Source: an uncultured Lachnospiraceae bacterium
GTDB lineage: Bacteria; Bacillota; Clostridia; Lachnospirales; Lachnospiraceae
Reading direction: 5' to 3'
NCBI GenBank assembly: GCA_910577735.1
Contig: CAJTOO010000017.1
Location: forward strand, 22,899-86,898
DNA: 64,000 nucleotides
The notes below the pieces were generated by a model that was given only the letters and a program-made list of their open reading frames with translations, made no database searches and was not told the origin of the DNA. Shown here piece after piece: positions 36,240 to 45,852 of the stretch. The translations under genes and the position numbers were made by a program. How positions within the stretch are numbered: the stretch's first letter is position 1; the number at the start of each line of letters is the position of its first letter.

Positions 36240-38426
36240 ATGTATACAAATTCCGAAAAAATCCAACATATGATGAATTTCACAAAAACATACGATGAAA
36301 ACAGCGATAATATTTATCTGCGCGAGGCACGCTGCCTTGAAGTGCAGTTCTCTTATCTCATGCTGCCGATACGTCCGCAGGACTTATTTGCCGGACGTAA
36401 AGCGGAACTTCCCATCGGATTTTGGGCACAAAATTCTTACGGAACAGTTGGTTACTACTGCGATGTTCCATCCTTGCTAACCTTAAAAGAAGATACCACC
36501 CTTTCCGAAGAGGAACTTCTTGCTGTTGATTACCTGATCCAATTCTGGAAAGGAAAAACCACGGATGAAAAGATACATGCGCAGTATACCCCCGATCAGA
36601 AAAAACTGCTAAGTCACGGTAATTTTGAGATAGAATCCGGTATTGGCTGGCCCCTTTACAGAATGAGCGGCGCGCAGATGGATCCTTCAAAGCTGCTGAA
36701 CAAAGGCATATGTGGAATCATCAAAGAAGCAGAGGAACTTCGTTTTGCAAATCCTGATTTCTATGATAGCGTCAAATCTATCATGCAGACACTGCAGACA
36801 ATCTGTCTTCGTTATCGCAAAGAAATATTAGCCAAAAGCGCACTTTGCAAAGACACACAACGTCTTTGGGAATTATCACACATGGCAGATAATCTGGAAG
36901 AAATTGCCTACCAAGCACCGAAATCTTTCTGGCAGGCCGCGCAGCTGAGTTATTTATTCTACCTGCTTTCCGGCACCTACAATTACGGCAGGATGGATGA
37001 ATATCTCGGAACTTATTATGCCCGCGATCTGGATGCCGGGAACATGAGTGAGGCATTCAGTTTATCTCTTTTGACAAGTCTGTGGAAGTTGATTATTGAA
37101 CGCAATAATATATTTGATGGCCGCATTATCCTGGGTGGTAAAGACCGAAAGAATCCGGAAGATGCAGACCGCTTCGCCTTCGCAGCCATGGAAACCTCCC
37201 GCCGCACCAAGGATATCCTTCCTCAGCTCACCCTCCGATGTTACTCAAGCATGAATGAAGCTCTATACCAAAAGGCGCTGGAAGTCATTGGAGAAGGAAC
37301 TACATTCCCTATACTCTATAATGATGATGTAAATATTCCGGCAGTTGCAAATGCATTTAACCTTCCCCGGGAAGTCGCCCAGGAGTATGTTCCCTTTGGC
37401 TGCGGTGAATATGTCATCTATAACAAAAGTTTCGGCACACCAAGCGGTGCAATCAACTTTTTACAGGGTCTCAATACGATGATTTATGAAGGTGAGAAAA
37501 ATTATTTAGAAGAGTGTTCTGACTTTGAAAGTTTTTATACAGCGTACCTGTCTAAAATGCAGCATATCATTGAACTTTTGGCTCTGCAGGAACGACAGGA
37601 ATATGATGTATGCGCCGCCGATGCTCCGTATCTTTTTTTCAGCGTCCTGTTTGATGACTGCCTGAAACGCGGTAAACCGGTATTTGCCGGCGGGGTGCGT
37701 TATTTAGAGGGAACCCTTGAGGGATATGGCAATACCAATACCGCTGACAGTCTGACTGCCATCAAAAAATATGTATACGACGAAAAACGGATTTCACCGC
37801 ATACCATGGCAGAAGCACTGAAACATAATTTTAAAGGCTATGAAGAGATACAAACCCTGCTCTTGGCTGCGCCCAAATACGGAAATGACGATGACACCGC
37901 AGATTCCATGGCAATCCGTTTTCACGAGGACATCAGCAACATTATCCGCAACAGCGCCCAAAAAGCCAATCTGCATTCCTACCTTATGGTGGTGATCAAT
38001 AATCACATGAATACCACATTCGGTATGACTACCGGTGCCTCTGCCGACGGACGCTCCGGCTATACCTATATGGCCAATGCAAACAATCCCACCGGCGGTA
38101 TGGATACCAACGGTATCACGGCAATGTTAAATTCTCTGGTAAAGCTGACTCCGGCTTTACATGCCGGTTCCGTTCAGAATATGCGCTTTAGCAAAGAGAT
38201 GTTCACCCGGCTGCTGCCCAAAACAAAAGGGCTTTTAGCTGCTTATTTCAAAAGCGGCGGCGCACAGTCTATGATCACCGTATTGAACCGTGGCGATCTG
38301 GAACGCGCCATGGAAGCACCCGAAAAATATCAGAATCTGATTGTCCGTGTGGGGGGATTCAGTGCACGTTTTGTAGAATTATCTAAAAATGATCAAAAAG
38401 AACTTTTGAGCCGTAATACTTACTAA
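36240..38426 (+). CDS. Uncharacterised glycyl radical enzyme (PFL-like family)
   Basis: The 728-residue protein has the glycyl radical loop VRVGGFSARF near the C terminus (radical Gly706) and one active-site Cys in VPFGCGEYV (Cys388, with Glu390). True pyruvate formate-lyase has two adjacent cysteines, so this is not PFL. The G-C-x-E layout is that of the dehydratase/decarboxylase branch, but the usual Pro after Glu is Tyr here and the radical loop has GGF instead of SGY. The substrate is unknown; the sugar-utilisation neighbourhood suggests a polyol or sugar-derived compound. The ATG follows AGGAGG. The activase gene follows 32 nt downstream. Confidence 0.87.
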   Translation: MYTNSEKIQHMMNFTKTYDENSDNIYLREARCLEVQFSYLMLPIRPQDLFAGRKAELPIGFWAQNSYGTVGYYCDVPSLLTLKEDTTLSEEELLAVDYLIQFWKGKTTDEKIHAQYTPDQKKLLSHGNFEIESGIGWPLYRMSGAQMDPSKLLNKGICGIIKEAEELRFANPDFYDSVKSIMQTLQTICLRYRKEILAKSALCKDTQRLWELSHMADNLEEIAYQAPKSFWQAAQLSYLFYLLSGTYNYGRMDEYLGTYYARDLDAGNMSEAFSLSLLTSLWKLIIERNNIFDGRIILGGKDRKNPEDADRFAFAAMETSRRTKDILPQLTLRCYSSMNEALYQKALEVIGEGTTFPILYNDDVNIPAVANAFNLPREVAQEYVPFGCGEYVIYNKSFGTPSGAINFLQGLNTMIYEGEKNYLEECSDFESFYTAYLSKMQHIIELLALQERQEYDVCAADAPYLFFSVLFDDCLKRGKPVFAGGVRYLEGTLEGYGNTNTADSLTAIKKYVYDEKRISPHTMAEALKHNFKGYEEIQTLLLAAPKYGNDDDTADSMAIRFHEDISNIIRNSAQKANLHSYLMVVINNHMNTTFGMTTGASADGRSGYTYMANANNPTGGMDTNGITAMLNSLVKLTPALHAGSVQNMRFSKEMFTRLLPKTKGLLAAYFKSGGAQSMITVLNRGDLERAMEAPEKYQNLIVRVGGFSARFVELSKNDQKELLSRNTY

Positions 38427-38458
38427 AATAAGAATGCCATATGAGGAGGGCTTTCGTG

Positions 38459-39373
38459 ATGAATGATTTAAAGACTGGTATGATATTTGACATAGAACGC
38501 TGCTCTATGTATGACGGCCCCGGCATCCGTACAACTGTATTCCTGAAAGGCTGTCCGCTGTCATGCAAATGGTGCCATAATCCCGAATCACAAAAGCCTC
38601 TCCCTGAATTGGCATTTTACGCGGAAAAGTGCGTACGCTGTGGAAACTGCGCAGAAGTTTGCTCCGACGTACACAAATTATCCGCACGCACTCACAAAGT
38701 CCTTTATCAAAACTGTAAATCCTGCAGTAAATGTACCAAAGTCTGCCCTGTTAGCGCCTTAAAACTAATCGGAAAAACCTACCAGATCAAAGAAGTCATG
38801 GATATCCTGAGAAAAGACATTCCTTACTTTGAAGCTGCTGGCGGCGGGCTGACCGTATCCGGCGGAGAGCCCTTTTCACAATACATTTTTCTAAAAGAAC
38901 TGCTGCAGTATGCAAATGCAGAAAGCATCCATACCTGCATAGAAACAAGCGGCTTTACCACCCGTGAAAAAATAGACGGTATCCTGCCGTATACAGACTT
39001 ATTTCTCTTTGACTATAAAGTCACCTCACCGGAATTGCACAGACAATTTACAGGTGTTGACAACCATATCATATTAGAAAACTTCCGATATCTTTATTCC
39101 TGCGGGCAGGCAATCATTCTCCGCTGCCCTATCATTCCCGGATATAATGACACGGAAGACCATTTTCGTGCGATCTGCGACATGGAAAAGCAATACCCAA
39201 ATCTGTCAGGTATCGAAATTATGCCTTATCACAGTCTTGGACGTGACAAAGCTGCCGCAGTTAACAAAGCCTATGAGGTGGCTGCTCCTGCCGCAGACGA
39301 CATAGTTAAAAATGTGTGGAAAGGAAGGTTAATGGCACTGGGAGCAAGTAAGGAACTATTAAATTCATTTTGA
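38459..39373 (+). CDS. Glycyl radical enzyme activase (radical SAM)
   Basis: The N-terminal radical-SAM motif C-x3-C-x2-C is at Cys32, Cys36 and Cys39 (GCPLSCKWC). Two ferredoxin-type Cys clusters follow (CVRCGNCAEVC and CKSCSKCTKVCP), as in activases of non-PFL glycyl radical enzymes; AGGGLTVSGGEPFSQ is also typical. It would use S-adenosylmethionine to put the radical on Gly706 of the upstream enzyme. The ATG at 38459 is 9 nt from AGGAGGG; ATG 38441 contains the ribosome site itself. Confidence 0.93.
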   Translation: MNDLKTGMIFDIERCSMYDGPGIRTTVFLKGCPLSCKWCHNPESQKPLPELAFYAEKCVRCGNCAEVCSDVHKLSARTHKVLYQNCKSCSKCTKVCPVSALKLIGKTYQIKEVMDILRKDIPYFEAAGGGLTVSGGEPFSQYIFLKELLQYANAESIHTCIETSGFTTREKIDGILPYTDLFLFDYKVTSPELHRQFTGVDNHIILENFRYLYSCGQAIILRCPIIPGYNDTEDHFRAICDMEKQYPNLSGIEIMPYHSLGRDKAAAVNKAYEVAAPAADDIVKNVWKGRLMALGASKELLNSF

Positions 39374-39466
39374 GATTTTAAAGCGCAATAGGGGATGATA
39401 ACAAGGGCAAAACCTCCCGCTGCTTATTTGCAATCTGACGCCCCATTGCCTGCGCAAGGAAAAGAA

Positions 39467-39492
39467 GGCAGCAACTCACACAAGTCACTGCC
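39467..39492 (-). terminator. Terminator of the GH31 gene
   Basis: On the minus strand an interrupted stem GGCAG-TG-ACT / AGT-TG-CTGCC is followed by TTCTTTTCC. It lies just after the GH31 stop, between the convergent GH31 and activase genes. Confidence 0.55.
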
Positions 39493-39512
39493 TCCTCCCT
39501 ATGCAGGACAAC

Positions 39513-41522
39513 CTACTCCACAAACGCAAAGTCAGAATCATTTGTGGTAAATACCGGAATCACTGCAAGCGGCGCCTCGCATCTTACAGTCACCCCGCCT
39601 TCATATACTTTACCGGTCTGCACCTCTTTCCAGGTCCTTCCGGCGGGAAGATACACATCACGCTCCCGCATCCCTTCATAAAGCACGGGCGCAACCAGAA
39701 TATCGGGACCAAACATATACTCATCATTGATATCCCAACAGGTCTCGTCTTCCGGATTGTCATAGAACAGAGGCCTGATAACCGGGGTACCTTTTTCATG
39801 GGCTTTCACCATCTGCTCGGTCACGTAGGGACGCAGCGTCTCACGTGTGTCCACCAATCCTTTCAGAATCTTATAGACATCCTCACCATAAGAATAGAGT
39901 TCGTTCTCTGCGCCGCTTCCAAATGGCTGATTCCACATCCTGGCCGCATTGGAAATTGTAAAATCAATGGGATCGCGGAAACCGTGCAGTCTTGTCACAG
40001 GACAGAACAGTCCGAACTGGAACCAACGAATCAACAGTTCATGGAACTTGGGATCATGGATGTCGCCGCCGGTAAATCCGCCAATATCCGTGGTCCACCA
40101 GGGAATCCCCGAAAGTCCTACATTCAGTCCGGCAGCCATCTGGTACTGCAAAAAGTCAAAGGTGGAGTGGGTATCACCGGACCACAGAAGCGCGCCGTAA
40201 CGCTGACTGCCTGCCCATACACACCGCAGCAGATTTAAGATATTTTCCTGTCCCTCTTTCTGCATCCCCTCATAAAAGGTCTTCGCATACTCTACCGGAT
40301 AGAAATTGGAAACTTTCATGGCCGGCCCTTTATGATATCGGAAACTGTCAAAGTCATAGTGGAACATATAATCCGGCTCTGCCTCATCCAGCCAGAAAAT
40401 CTTAATGCCGTATTTATAATAATGCTCTTTGGCCTTATTCCAAACATACTCTCTGGCCTCCGGGTTAAAAGCATCGTAGAGATATTCATTCCCCATGAAC
40501 TGCATCTGCACGGCATTGGCTCTCTCCGAGCGTACCAAGAGCCCCAGCTCTTTCATTTCATCATAGTTTTCGCTGTTCACATCCACTGTGGGCCAGATGG
40601 ATACCATCAGTTCGATTCCCATGCTCTTAAGCTCATCCACCATCGCCTGAGGATCCGGCCAGAACTTTGGATCAAACTGCCAGTCTCCCTGGTTGGTCCA
40701 ATGGAAGAAATCACAGACAATTACAGAAATCGGAATACCGCGCTTCTTATATTCTCTTGCCACGTTCAAAAGCTGTTCCTGGGTGGTGTAACGCAGCTTA
40801 CACTGCCAGAATCCTGTAGCATAATCAGGCATCATAGGAACCTTACCGGTAGCCTCCGCATATGCTTCTTCAATCTCTGCCGGCGTATCTCCCGCCGTAA
40901 TCCAAAGATCCATATGTTCGGAACATTCTGCAATCCACTCTGTGAGATTATTGGCAAAGGTCACACGGCCAATAGCCGGATTGTTCCACAGAAAACCATA
41001 CCCACGGTTAGAGAGTGCAAAGGGAATGCTGGCCTGACTGTTACGCTGTGCCAGTTCCAGACAGCAGCCCTTCATATTTAACTGCTTCTCCTGTCTTTGA
41101 CCCAGACCAAATATCTTCTCTCCGTCCTGTCCCTCGAAGCGCAGGGTAATCTTATAATCACTGGAACCGATTATAGGCTTGTACTCTCTGCCGCAGATTG
41201 CCAGGGGGCTCGTCTTATCACCGCCGTTATTGACTCTCCATCTCTCTTCTAAGAGCACTTCCCCTTTCTGATTATAATATGTCAGCCATCCGAACTGATT
41301 AAATTCGGCCCTGATCTTACCATTGGTGATGCTTGCCGTCTTACCGTCTACCTGAATCTGTGCCTCACACGCTTCCGGCTCCAGCAGTGCCCAGGTCTCC
41401 TGTGATATCGCCGCTGTCTTCGTCCCGCGGATTCTCAGACTGTTTTTACCCCATGGCTCCAGCTGCAGAATTTCACTGTCATTGCGATAAATCAGTTTAT
41501 TGCCTTCTACTTTAAATGCCAT
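39513..41522 (-). CDS. Glycoside hydrolase family 31 (alpha-xylosidase/alpha-glucosidase)
   Basis: This 669-residue cytoplasmic enzyme shows the GH31 core: VIVCDFFHWT, the nucleophile motif IFWLDEAEP and the acid/base region LLWSGDTHSTFD, then GIPWWTTDIGGF. The DEAEP form is closer to alpha-xylosidases than to classical alpha-glucosidases, but specificity is not certain. It is the last gene of the ribose-type importer operon, 51 nt after the GH127 gene, so it probably acts on an imported plant-derived oligosaccharide. Confidence 0.9.
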   Translation of the reverse strand: MAFKVEGNKLIYRNDSEILQLEPWGKNSLRIRGTKTAAISQETWALLEPEACEAQIQVDGKTASITNGKIRAEFNQFGWLTYYNQKGEVLLEERWRVNNGGDKTSPLAICGREYKPIIGSSDYKITLRFEGQDGEKIFGLGQRQEKQLNMKGCCLELAQRNSQASIPFALSNRGYGFLWNNPAIGRVTFANNLTEWIAECSEHMDLWITAGDTPAEIEEAYAEATGKVPMMPDYATGFWQCKLRYTTQEQLLNVAREYKKRGIPISVIVCDFFHWTNQGDWQFDPKFWPDPQAMVDELKSMGIELMVSIWPTVDVNSENYDEMKELGLLVRSERANAVQMQFMGNEYLYDAFNPEAREYVWNKAKEHYYKYGIKIFWLDEAEPDYMFHYDFDSFRYHKGPAMKVSNFYPVEYAKTFYEGMQKEGQENILNLLRCVWAGSQRYGALLWSGDTHSTFDFLQYQMAAGLNVGLSGIPWWTTDIGGFTGGDIHDPKFHELLIRWFQFGLFCPVTRLHGFRDPIDFTISNAARMWNQPFGSGAENELYSYGEDVYKILKGLVDTRETLRPYVTEQMVKAHEKGTPVIRPLFYDNPEDETCWDINDEYMFGPDILVAPVLYEGMRERDVYLPAGRTWKEVQTGKVYEGGVTVRCEAPLAVIPVFTTNDSDFAFVE

Positions 41523-41573
41523 ACTTACCTCCGTTTCTGTGTCACCTTTGTTTTCACTTTTTAAGATATTGCA

Positions 41574-43595
41574 TTACATGTTCCTCTCATGCACCCAGAC
41601 TGTCATCTCATTCTCTCCACGGTTGGCCCATGTATAATAAGGGATGAATGTCAGCTCGGTGGTCTGATAGTTCCACTCCACATCCGATGCATATAAGGCG
41701 GTTTCGTCTTCCATGTCCATCAACCGCAGGCCGGGCGCCCTGACCTCATAGATACCGCCCAGTTTCTCCGGCTGGTACTTAGTCTTAAGTTCAGCTTCTT
41801 TCGGAAGATAGATGCGCTGTAATCCCTCTCCGTTATCGACTCCCTCCAGACAGTATACAAGGGGCCCTCTTTGAATCGCCACCTTGCCCACATCCTTGGA
41901 TACTCTGGGATTCGCATAAACTCTCCTGGGTGTAAAGTCAAGCGTAAGCATTATCACATCACCGCTCTTCCAGCGACGGTCAAGATGCAGATATCCATCC
42001 TGCACACTGCCTTTCACATCCACATGGTTAACCCGGACAGTCCAGTCCTTGCTGCTCCAGGCTGGGATTCTTAAGCAGATACCGTAATCTCCCGCTGTCT
42101 GAACCGTAAACTGCACCGTTCCCTCATGAGGATATGCTGTCCGGGTGTCTAATTTGACTTCCTGATCCTTGAGTTTTAAGGTTGCCTGATTCTCCATATA
42201 CAGATTTACATAGATATCGTTATCGCATATTGTGTATATGTATTCCGGCAGGGATGTGATCATCCTGCTTAAATTAGGCGGACAGCAGGCACATCCAAAC
42301 CAGGCCGGACGCACAGGAAGCACATGGGCTCTGTCCGGATTCTCCCGGCTCACCACCGGATCCACCTCCAATGGATTCACATAGAAGAAACTCTTGCCAT
42401 CTAAGGACATTCCTGCCAGGCAGGTATTCAGAAGTGCACGTTCCATCGTATCTGCATAATCGCCCTTCTGTTCTACTTCGAGCAGACGTTTCATAAAGAA
42501 CATCATCCCTACCGAAGCACAGGTCTCACCGTATACCATATCGTTGGGAAGGTCATAATCCGATGTAAACATTTCCGCTTTCGGCGTCGAACCGATTCCG
42601 CCCGTCAGATACATTCTGCGCTGCACCATATTTTCATACAGTCCCCTGCAGGCGTCCAGCAATTCCTCATCACCCGTCAGCCGGGCCACATCCACAGCGC
42701 CGCTGGCCATGTACATACAGCGTACCGAATGCCCCTCGAAAGTCTTCTGTTCCCGGATGGGCAGATGGTACTGGGCATATTTAGGACCATTACTGTACAT
42801 CCCATAGGGCGGATAGAGATAAGAAAAGTGTGATGCCCTGCCTCGCTGTTCAAACTCGATGTCAAAATAGTAAGGCTTCTTTCCTCTCTCGTCGATAAAA
42901 TACTTGGCCAGATTCAGATATTTAAGTTCTCCGGTAGCCTGATACATTTTCACAAGAGCAAGTTCAATCTCTTCATGCCCCGGGTAGCCGTGCCGCTTAT
43001 TTTCTTCCGGACCGAAATTGGCATCAATCAGATCTGCCATCCTGCACATAATCTTCAGCAGACTGTCTTTCCCGGTAGCTTTATAATAAGCTGCGGCCGC
43101 TTCCATCATATGTCCGGCACAATACATTTCGTGGCACTCACACAGATTCGTAAAACGATTCTCCGGTTCCCTGATCGTAAAATAGGTATTGAGATAACCA
43201 TCTGCCTGCTGGGCCCTGCCAATCAGACTGATGATATCATCCACTGTTTTTTCCAGTTCTGCATCCGGATCACTCATCAGCCGGTAGGACACCGCCTCCA
43301 GCCACTTTGCCAGATCACTGTCCTGAAATACCATCCCATAGAAATCACCCTGCTCATCGCCTGCCGCTATCTTAAAATTTGCAAGGCAGTGACTCGGATA
43401 CCCCTCGTCGTTTCCTTCCGCCACGCTGAAATTTTCGATGCTGTGGTCGGGAACGGCATCTTTGGCCGTATCCGTTAAAATATCCCACTGGTAAGGGAGC
43501 ACCTGCTCCTTTACCAGCCTGGACACACGCCCAAACAGACCATCACCAATCGTAACCTCATCAATATTTGCTGATGCAATATATTTTTTTGCCAT
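41574..43595 (-). CDS. Glycoside hydrolase family 127 (beta-L-arabinofuranosidase-like)
   Basis: The 673-residue protein carries the family zinc/cysteine site: GETCASVG with Glu and Cys, and FGCACCPPN with the adjacent cysteines, one of which is the catalytic nucleophile in the characterised Bifidobacterium enzyme. It would release L-arabinofuranose (or a related sugar) from glycans such as hydroxyproline-linked arabinans. No signal peptide is present. The ATG at 43595 has a GGAG site; a longer in-frame start at 43637 is less likely. Confidence 0.9.
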   Translation of the reverse strand: MAKKYIASANIDEVTIGDGLFGRVSRLVKEQVLPYQWDILTDTAKDAVPDHSIENFSVAEGNDEGYPSHCLANFKIAAGDEQGDFYGMVFQDSDLAKWLEAVSYRLMSDPDAELEKTVDDIISLIGRAQQADGYLNTYFTIREPENRFTNLCECHEMYCAGHMMEAAAAYYKATGKDSLLKIMCRMADLIDANFGPEENKRHGYPGHEEIELALVKMYQATGELKYLNLAKYFIDERGKKPYYFDIEFEQRGRASHFSYLYPPYGMYSNGPKYAQYHLPIREQKTFEGHSVRCMYMASGAVDVARLTGDEELLDACRGLYENMVQRRMYLTGGIGSTPKAEMFTSDYDLPNDMVYGETCASVGMMFFMKRLLEVEQKGDYADTMERALLNTCLAGMSLDGKSFFYVNPLEVDPVVSRENPDRAHVLPVRPAWFGCACCPPNLSRMITSLPEYIYTICDNDIYVNLYMENQATLKLKDQEVKLDTRTAYPHEGTVQFTVQTAGDYGICLRIPAWSSKDWTVRVNHVDVKGSVQDGYLHLDRRWKSGDVIMLTLDFTPRRVYANPRVSKDVGKVAIQRGPLVYCLEGVDNGEGLQRIYLPKEAELKTKYQPEKLGGIYEVRAPGLRLMDMEDETALYASDVEWNYQTTELTFIPYYTWANRGENEMTVWVHERNM

Positions 43596-43630
43596 ACTAA
43601 TCTCCATTCCGAAGTGTTTATGCGACGGGC

Positions 43631-43653
43631 GACGCAAATATCAAATTTGCGTC
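43631..43653 (-). other. Intercistronic hairpin between binding protein and GH127 genes
   Basis: A 9-bp stem GACGCAAAT / ATTTGCGTC closes on five bases. There is no U-tract on either strand, so this is probably an mRNA-stabilising or partial-stop hairpin, in the same relative place as the one after the mannoside binding protein. Confidence 0.55.
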
Positions 43654-43712
43654 TGCCATCACACCAACCTCCATAATTTCACATCACAGACTCTTAAAGC
43701 CCCTGCATAAGT

Positions 43713-44819
43713 TTACTCGCTGATATAATACATATCCGCATTCTCAGCCGTTACAACTGCACAGCCGGAATCACAGGTCGCCGGAAGAGACGGGAATCCT
43801 TTCGCATACCAGTCGTCTGCAGATTTGATGTTTTCCTGATTGCAAAGCATATAAACATAGATCATGCTCCAAAATCCCTCTGCATAGGGTGACTGAGAAA
43901 GTGTCGCTTCCACAGAACCAGACTTGATAGAATCAAGGGTTGTGGTATCTGTATCAAATCCCACTACCTTAATCTTGCCTGTCAGGCCCGCTTCTGACAA
44001 GGATGTCTCTGTCCCAAGAACCGCCTGCTGCAATGCCGCGAAGATATAGTCAATATCGCTGTCTGTAGCCAGAAGGCTGGACAAATTAGCTGCTGCCTCG
44101 TTCTCATCGCTGCCTGCATCTACCACCTGAACCATCTCAATATCCGGATATTTTGCTGCCAGTCTTTCCGTGAATCCCTGAATCCGCTCATTGATATTGG
44201 ACTGCCCTGTTCTGGTCAGACAAGCCACTCTGCCCTTGCCGCCCAGCTTCTCACCGATATAATCTGCCGCTGTCACACCCGCATCATAGTTAGATGTGCC
44301 GATGAAAGTTGTCCTGTCGCTGTCCGGAGAATCGGAATCGAAGGTTACAATCGGAATACCAGAAGCAATGGCATTGTTGATCGGGTCCTTATAGGCATCT
44401 GCATCCATAGCCGTAACTGCCATGCCTGTGGGCTTTAAAGCAATAATCTGCTCTAAAGATGTAACCGCCGAGTTTACATCATATTCTGTGGTACCGCCGT
44501 ATTTAGCCTCTACCCCCAAAAGAGCAGCCGCATCCTGGAATCCTCTCCAGCACTCCGTCCAGAATGAGTATCCTGACAGGAAAGTCACCATATAATAGGT
44601 CTGATCCGGATGTGCCGCCAACCCGCTTGCTGCTGCCGCCGTCTCGGTATTTCCTTCTGCCGCAGGTTCTGTCGTCTCTGCGGCTGCTGCCTGTCCGTTC
44701 TCTGCGGCTGCTGCCTCAGGCGCTGCAGGCTGTTCCTGTGTTCCACTACCACCGCAGCCTGCAAGCACAGATGCCACCATGGCAACACTGAGTAACACTC
44801 CCAATACTTTTCTTTTCAT
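43713..44819 (-). CDS. Ribose-type sugar-binding lipoprotein
   Basis: From the ATG at 44819, preceded by AGGAGGAAG, there is a lipoprotein signal with lipobox VLAGC, a low-complexity Ala/Glu linker and a periplasmic-binding-protein type 1 domain (peripla_BP_4) with IALKPTGMAVTAMDAD and IPIVTFDSDSPDSDRTTFIG. It would bind a monosaccharide or small glycoside and deliver it to the RbsC-type permease upstream in the operon. Confidence 0.93.
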   Translation of the reverse strand: MKRKVLGVLLSVAMVASVLAGCGGSGTQEQPAAPEAAAAENGQAAAAETTEPAAEGNTETAAAASGLAAHPDQTYYMVTFLSGYSFWTECWRGFQDAAALLGVEAKYGGTTEYDVNSAVTSLEQIIALKPTGMAVTAMDADAYKDPINNAIASGIPIVTFDSDSPDSDRTTFIGTSNYDAGVTAADYIGEKLGGKGRVACLTRTGQSNINERIQGFTERLAAKYPDIEMVQVVDAGSDENEAAANLSSLLATDSDIDYIFAALQQAVLGTETSLSEAGLTGKIKVVGFDTDTTTLDSIKSGSVEATLSQSPYAEGFWSMIYVYMLCNQENIKSADDWYAKGFPSLPATCDSGCAVVTAENADMYYISE

Positions 44820-44856
44820 GTTCTTCTTCCTCCTTTGCATTTGTCACTGTAAATGA

Positions 44857-45852
44857 TTAATTCTTTTTGCGGTTGCTGAGCACATCAAATATGATTGCCA
44901 GAATCAGAATCGCACCTGTAATAAAGTTCTGCCAATGAACAGAGACATTTAAGATAACAAGTATATTGCTGATCACACTCATCATGACCACACCCAAAAC
45001 GGCTCCCGCCACCGTGCCCTTACCTCCGGCAAGGCTGACTCCGCCGATTACCGCCGCTGAAATAACTGTCATTTCCACCCCGGAACCAGTACTGGATGTG
45101 GCTGTTCCAAACCGGGAAGCAGTTAAAACGCCCGCGATTCCCGAAAGAGCTCCTGTCAGAACATATACCATCGTCTTGACCAGCCTCGTATTGATACCGG
45201 ACAACATAGCCGTCTTTTCATTGCTTCCCACAAAAAATACATTCCTTGCAAGCCCGGACCTGCGTACCAGAATATCGCCTATGATCACAAATACCAGACA
45301 CACAATCACAAGTACCGGAATATTACCCACCGACCCGGATCCCACATATCGGAAAGCTTCCACGCCGGGTGCATCCTGCAGACCTATGGAACCGCCATTC
45401 GTCAAAACATACACAATTCCTCTCGCCATCTGCTGTACACCCAGGGTGGTGATAAAGGCATTCAGGTTCAGATAACCGATCAGCACGCCGTTTAACCCGC
45501 CGCAGACGATTCCCACCAGGATTCCCACCAGACAAGCCAGCCATATACTGACCCCATTGTTGGTGAGCACCACCACACTGACTGCACTCAGTCCCAGCAC
45601 AGAGCCAACCGACAAGTCAAACCCGCCGCTGACCAGAGCAAGCGTCATCGCTATGGCAATGATAGCATTACAGGAAAATCCAATTGCCGTGGTCCGTAAG
45701 TTTGTCACCGTAAGAAATGCCGGCGACATAATCGAAATAAATACAATCAAGACCAGTAATATCACAAGAACTGAAAATTCTTTCATGGAACGTATCTTTT
45801 TCCATGCGGATACCTGGCTGCTTCCTCCTTTACTATCCGACTTGCTTTTCAT
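44857..45852 (-). CDS. Ribose-type ABC transporter permease (RbsC-like)
   Basis: The 331-residue membrane protein has the RbsC family hallmarks ALVSGGFDLSVGSVLGLSA and GVLTASRFGTATSSTGSGVE. The ATG at 45852 has an AGGAGGAG site and overlaps the 3' end of the ATPase gene by 20 nt, so translation is probably coupled. It forms the channel of the importer. Confidence 0.93.
   Translation of the reverse strand: MKSKSDSKGGSSQVSAWKKIRSMKEFSVLVILLVLIVFISIMSPAFLTVTNLRTTAIGFSCNAIIAIAMTLALVSGGFDLSVGSVLGLSAVSVVVLTNNGVSIWLACLVGILVGIVCGGLNGVLIGYLNLNAFITTLGVQQMARGIVYVLTNGGSIGLQDAPGVEAFRYVGSGSVGNIPVLVIVCLVFVIIGDILVRRSGLARNVFFVGSNEKTAMLSGINTRLVKTMVYVLTGALSGIAGVLTASRFGTATSSTGSGVEMTVISAAVIGGVSLAGGKGTVAGAVLGVVMMSVISNILVILNVSVHWQNFITGAILILAIIFDVLSNRKKN

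Noticed and set aside
36240..38426. Pyruvate formate-lyase
   Set aside because: It has a single active-site Cys in a G-C-x-E context instead of the Cys-Cys pair.
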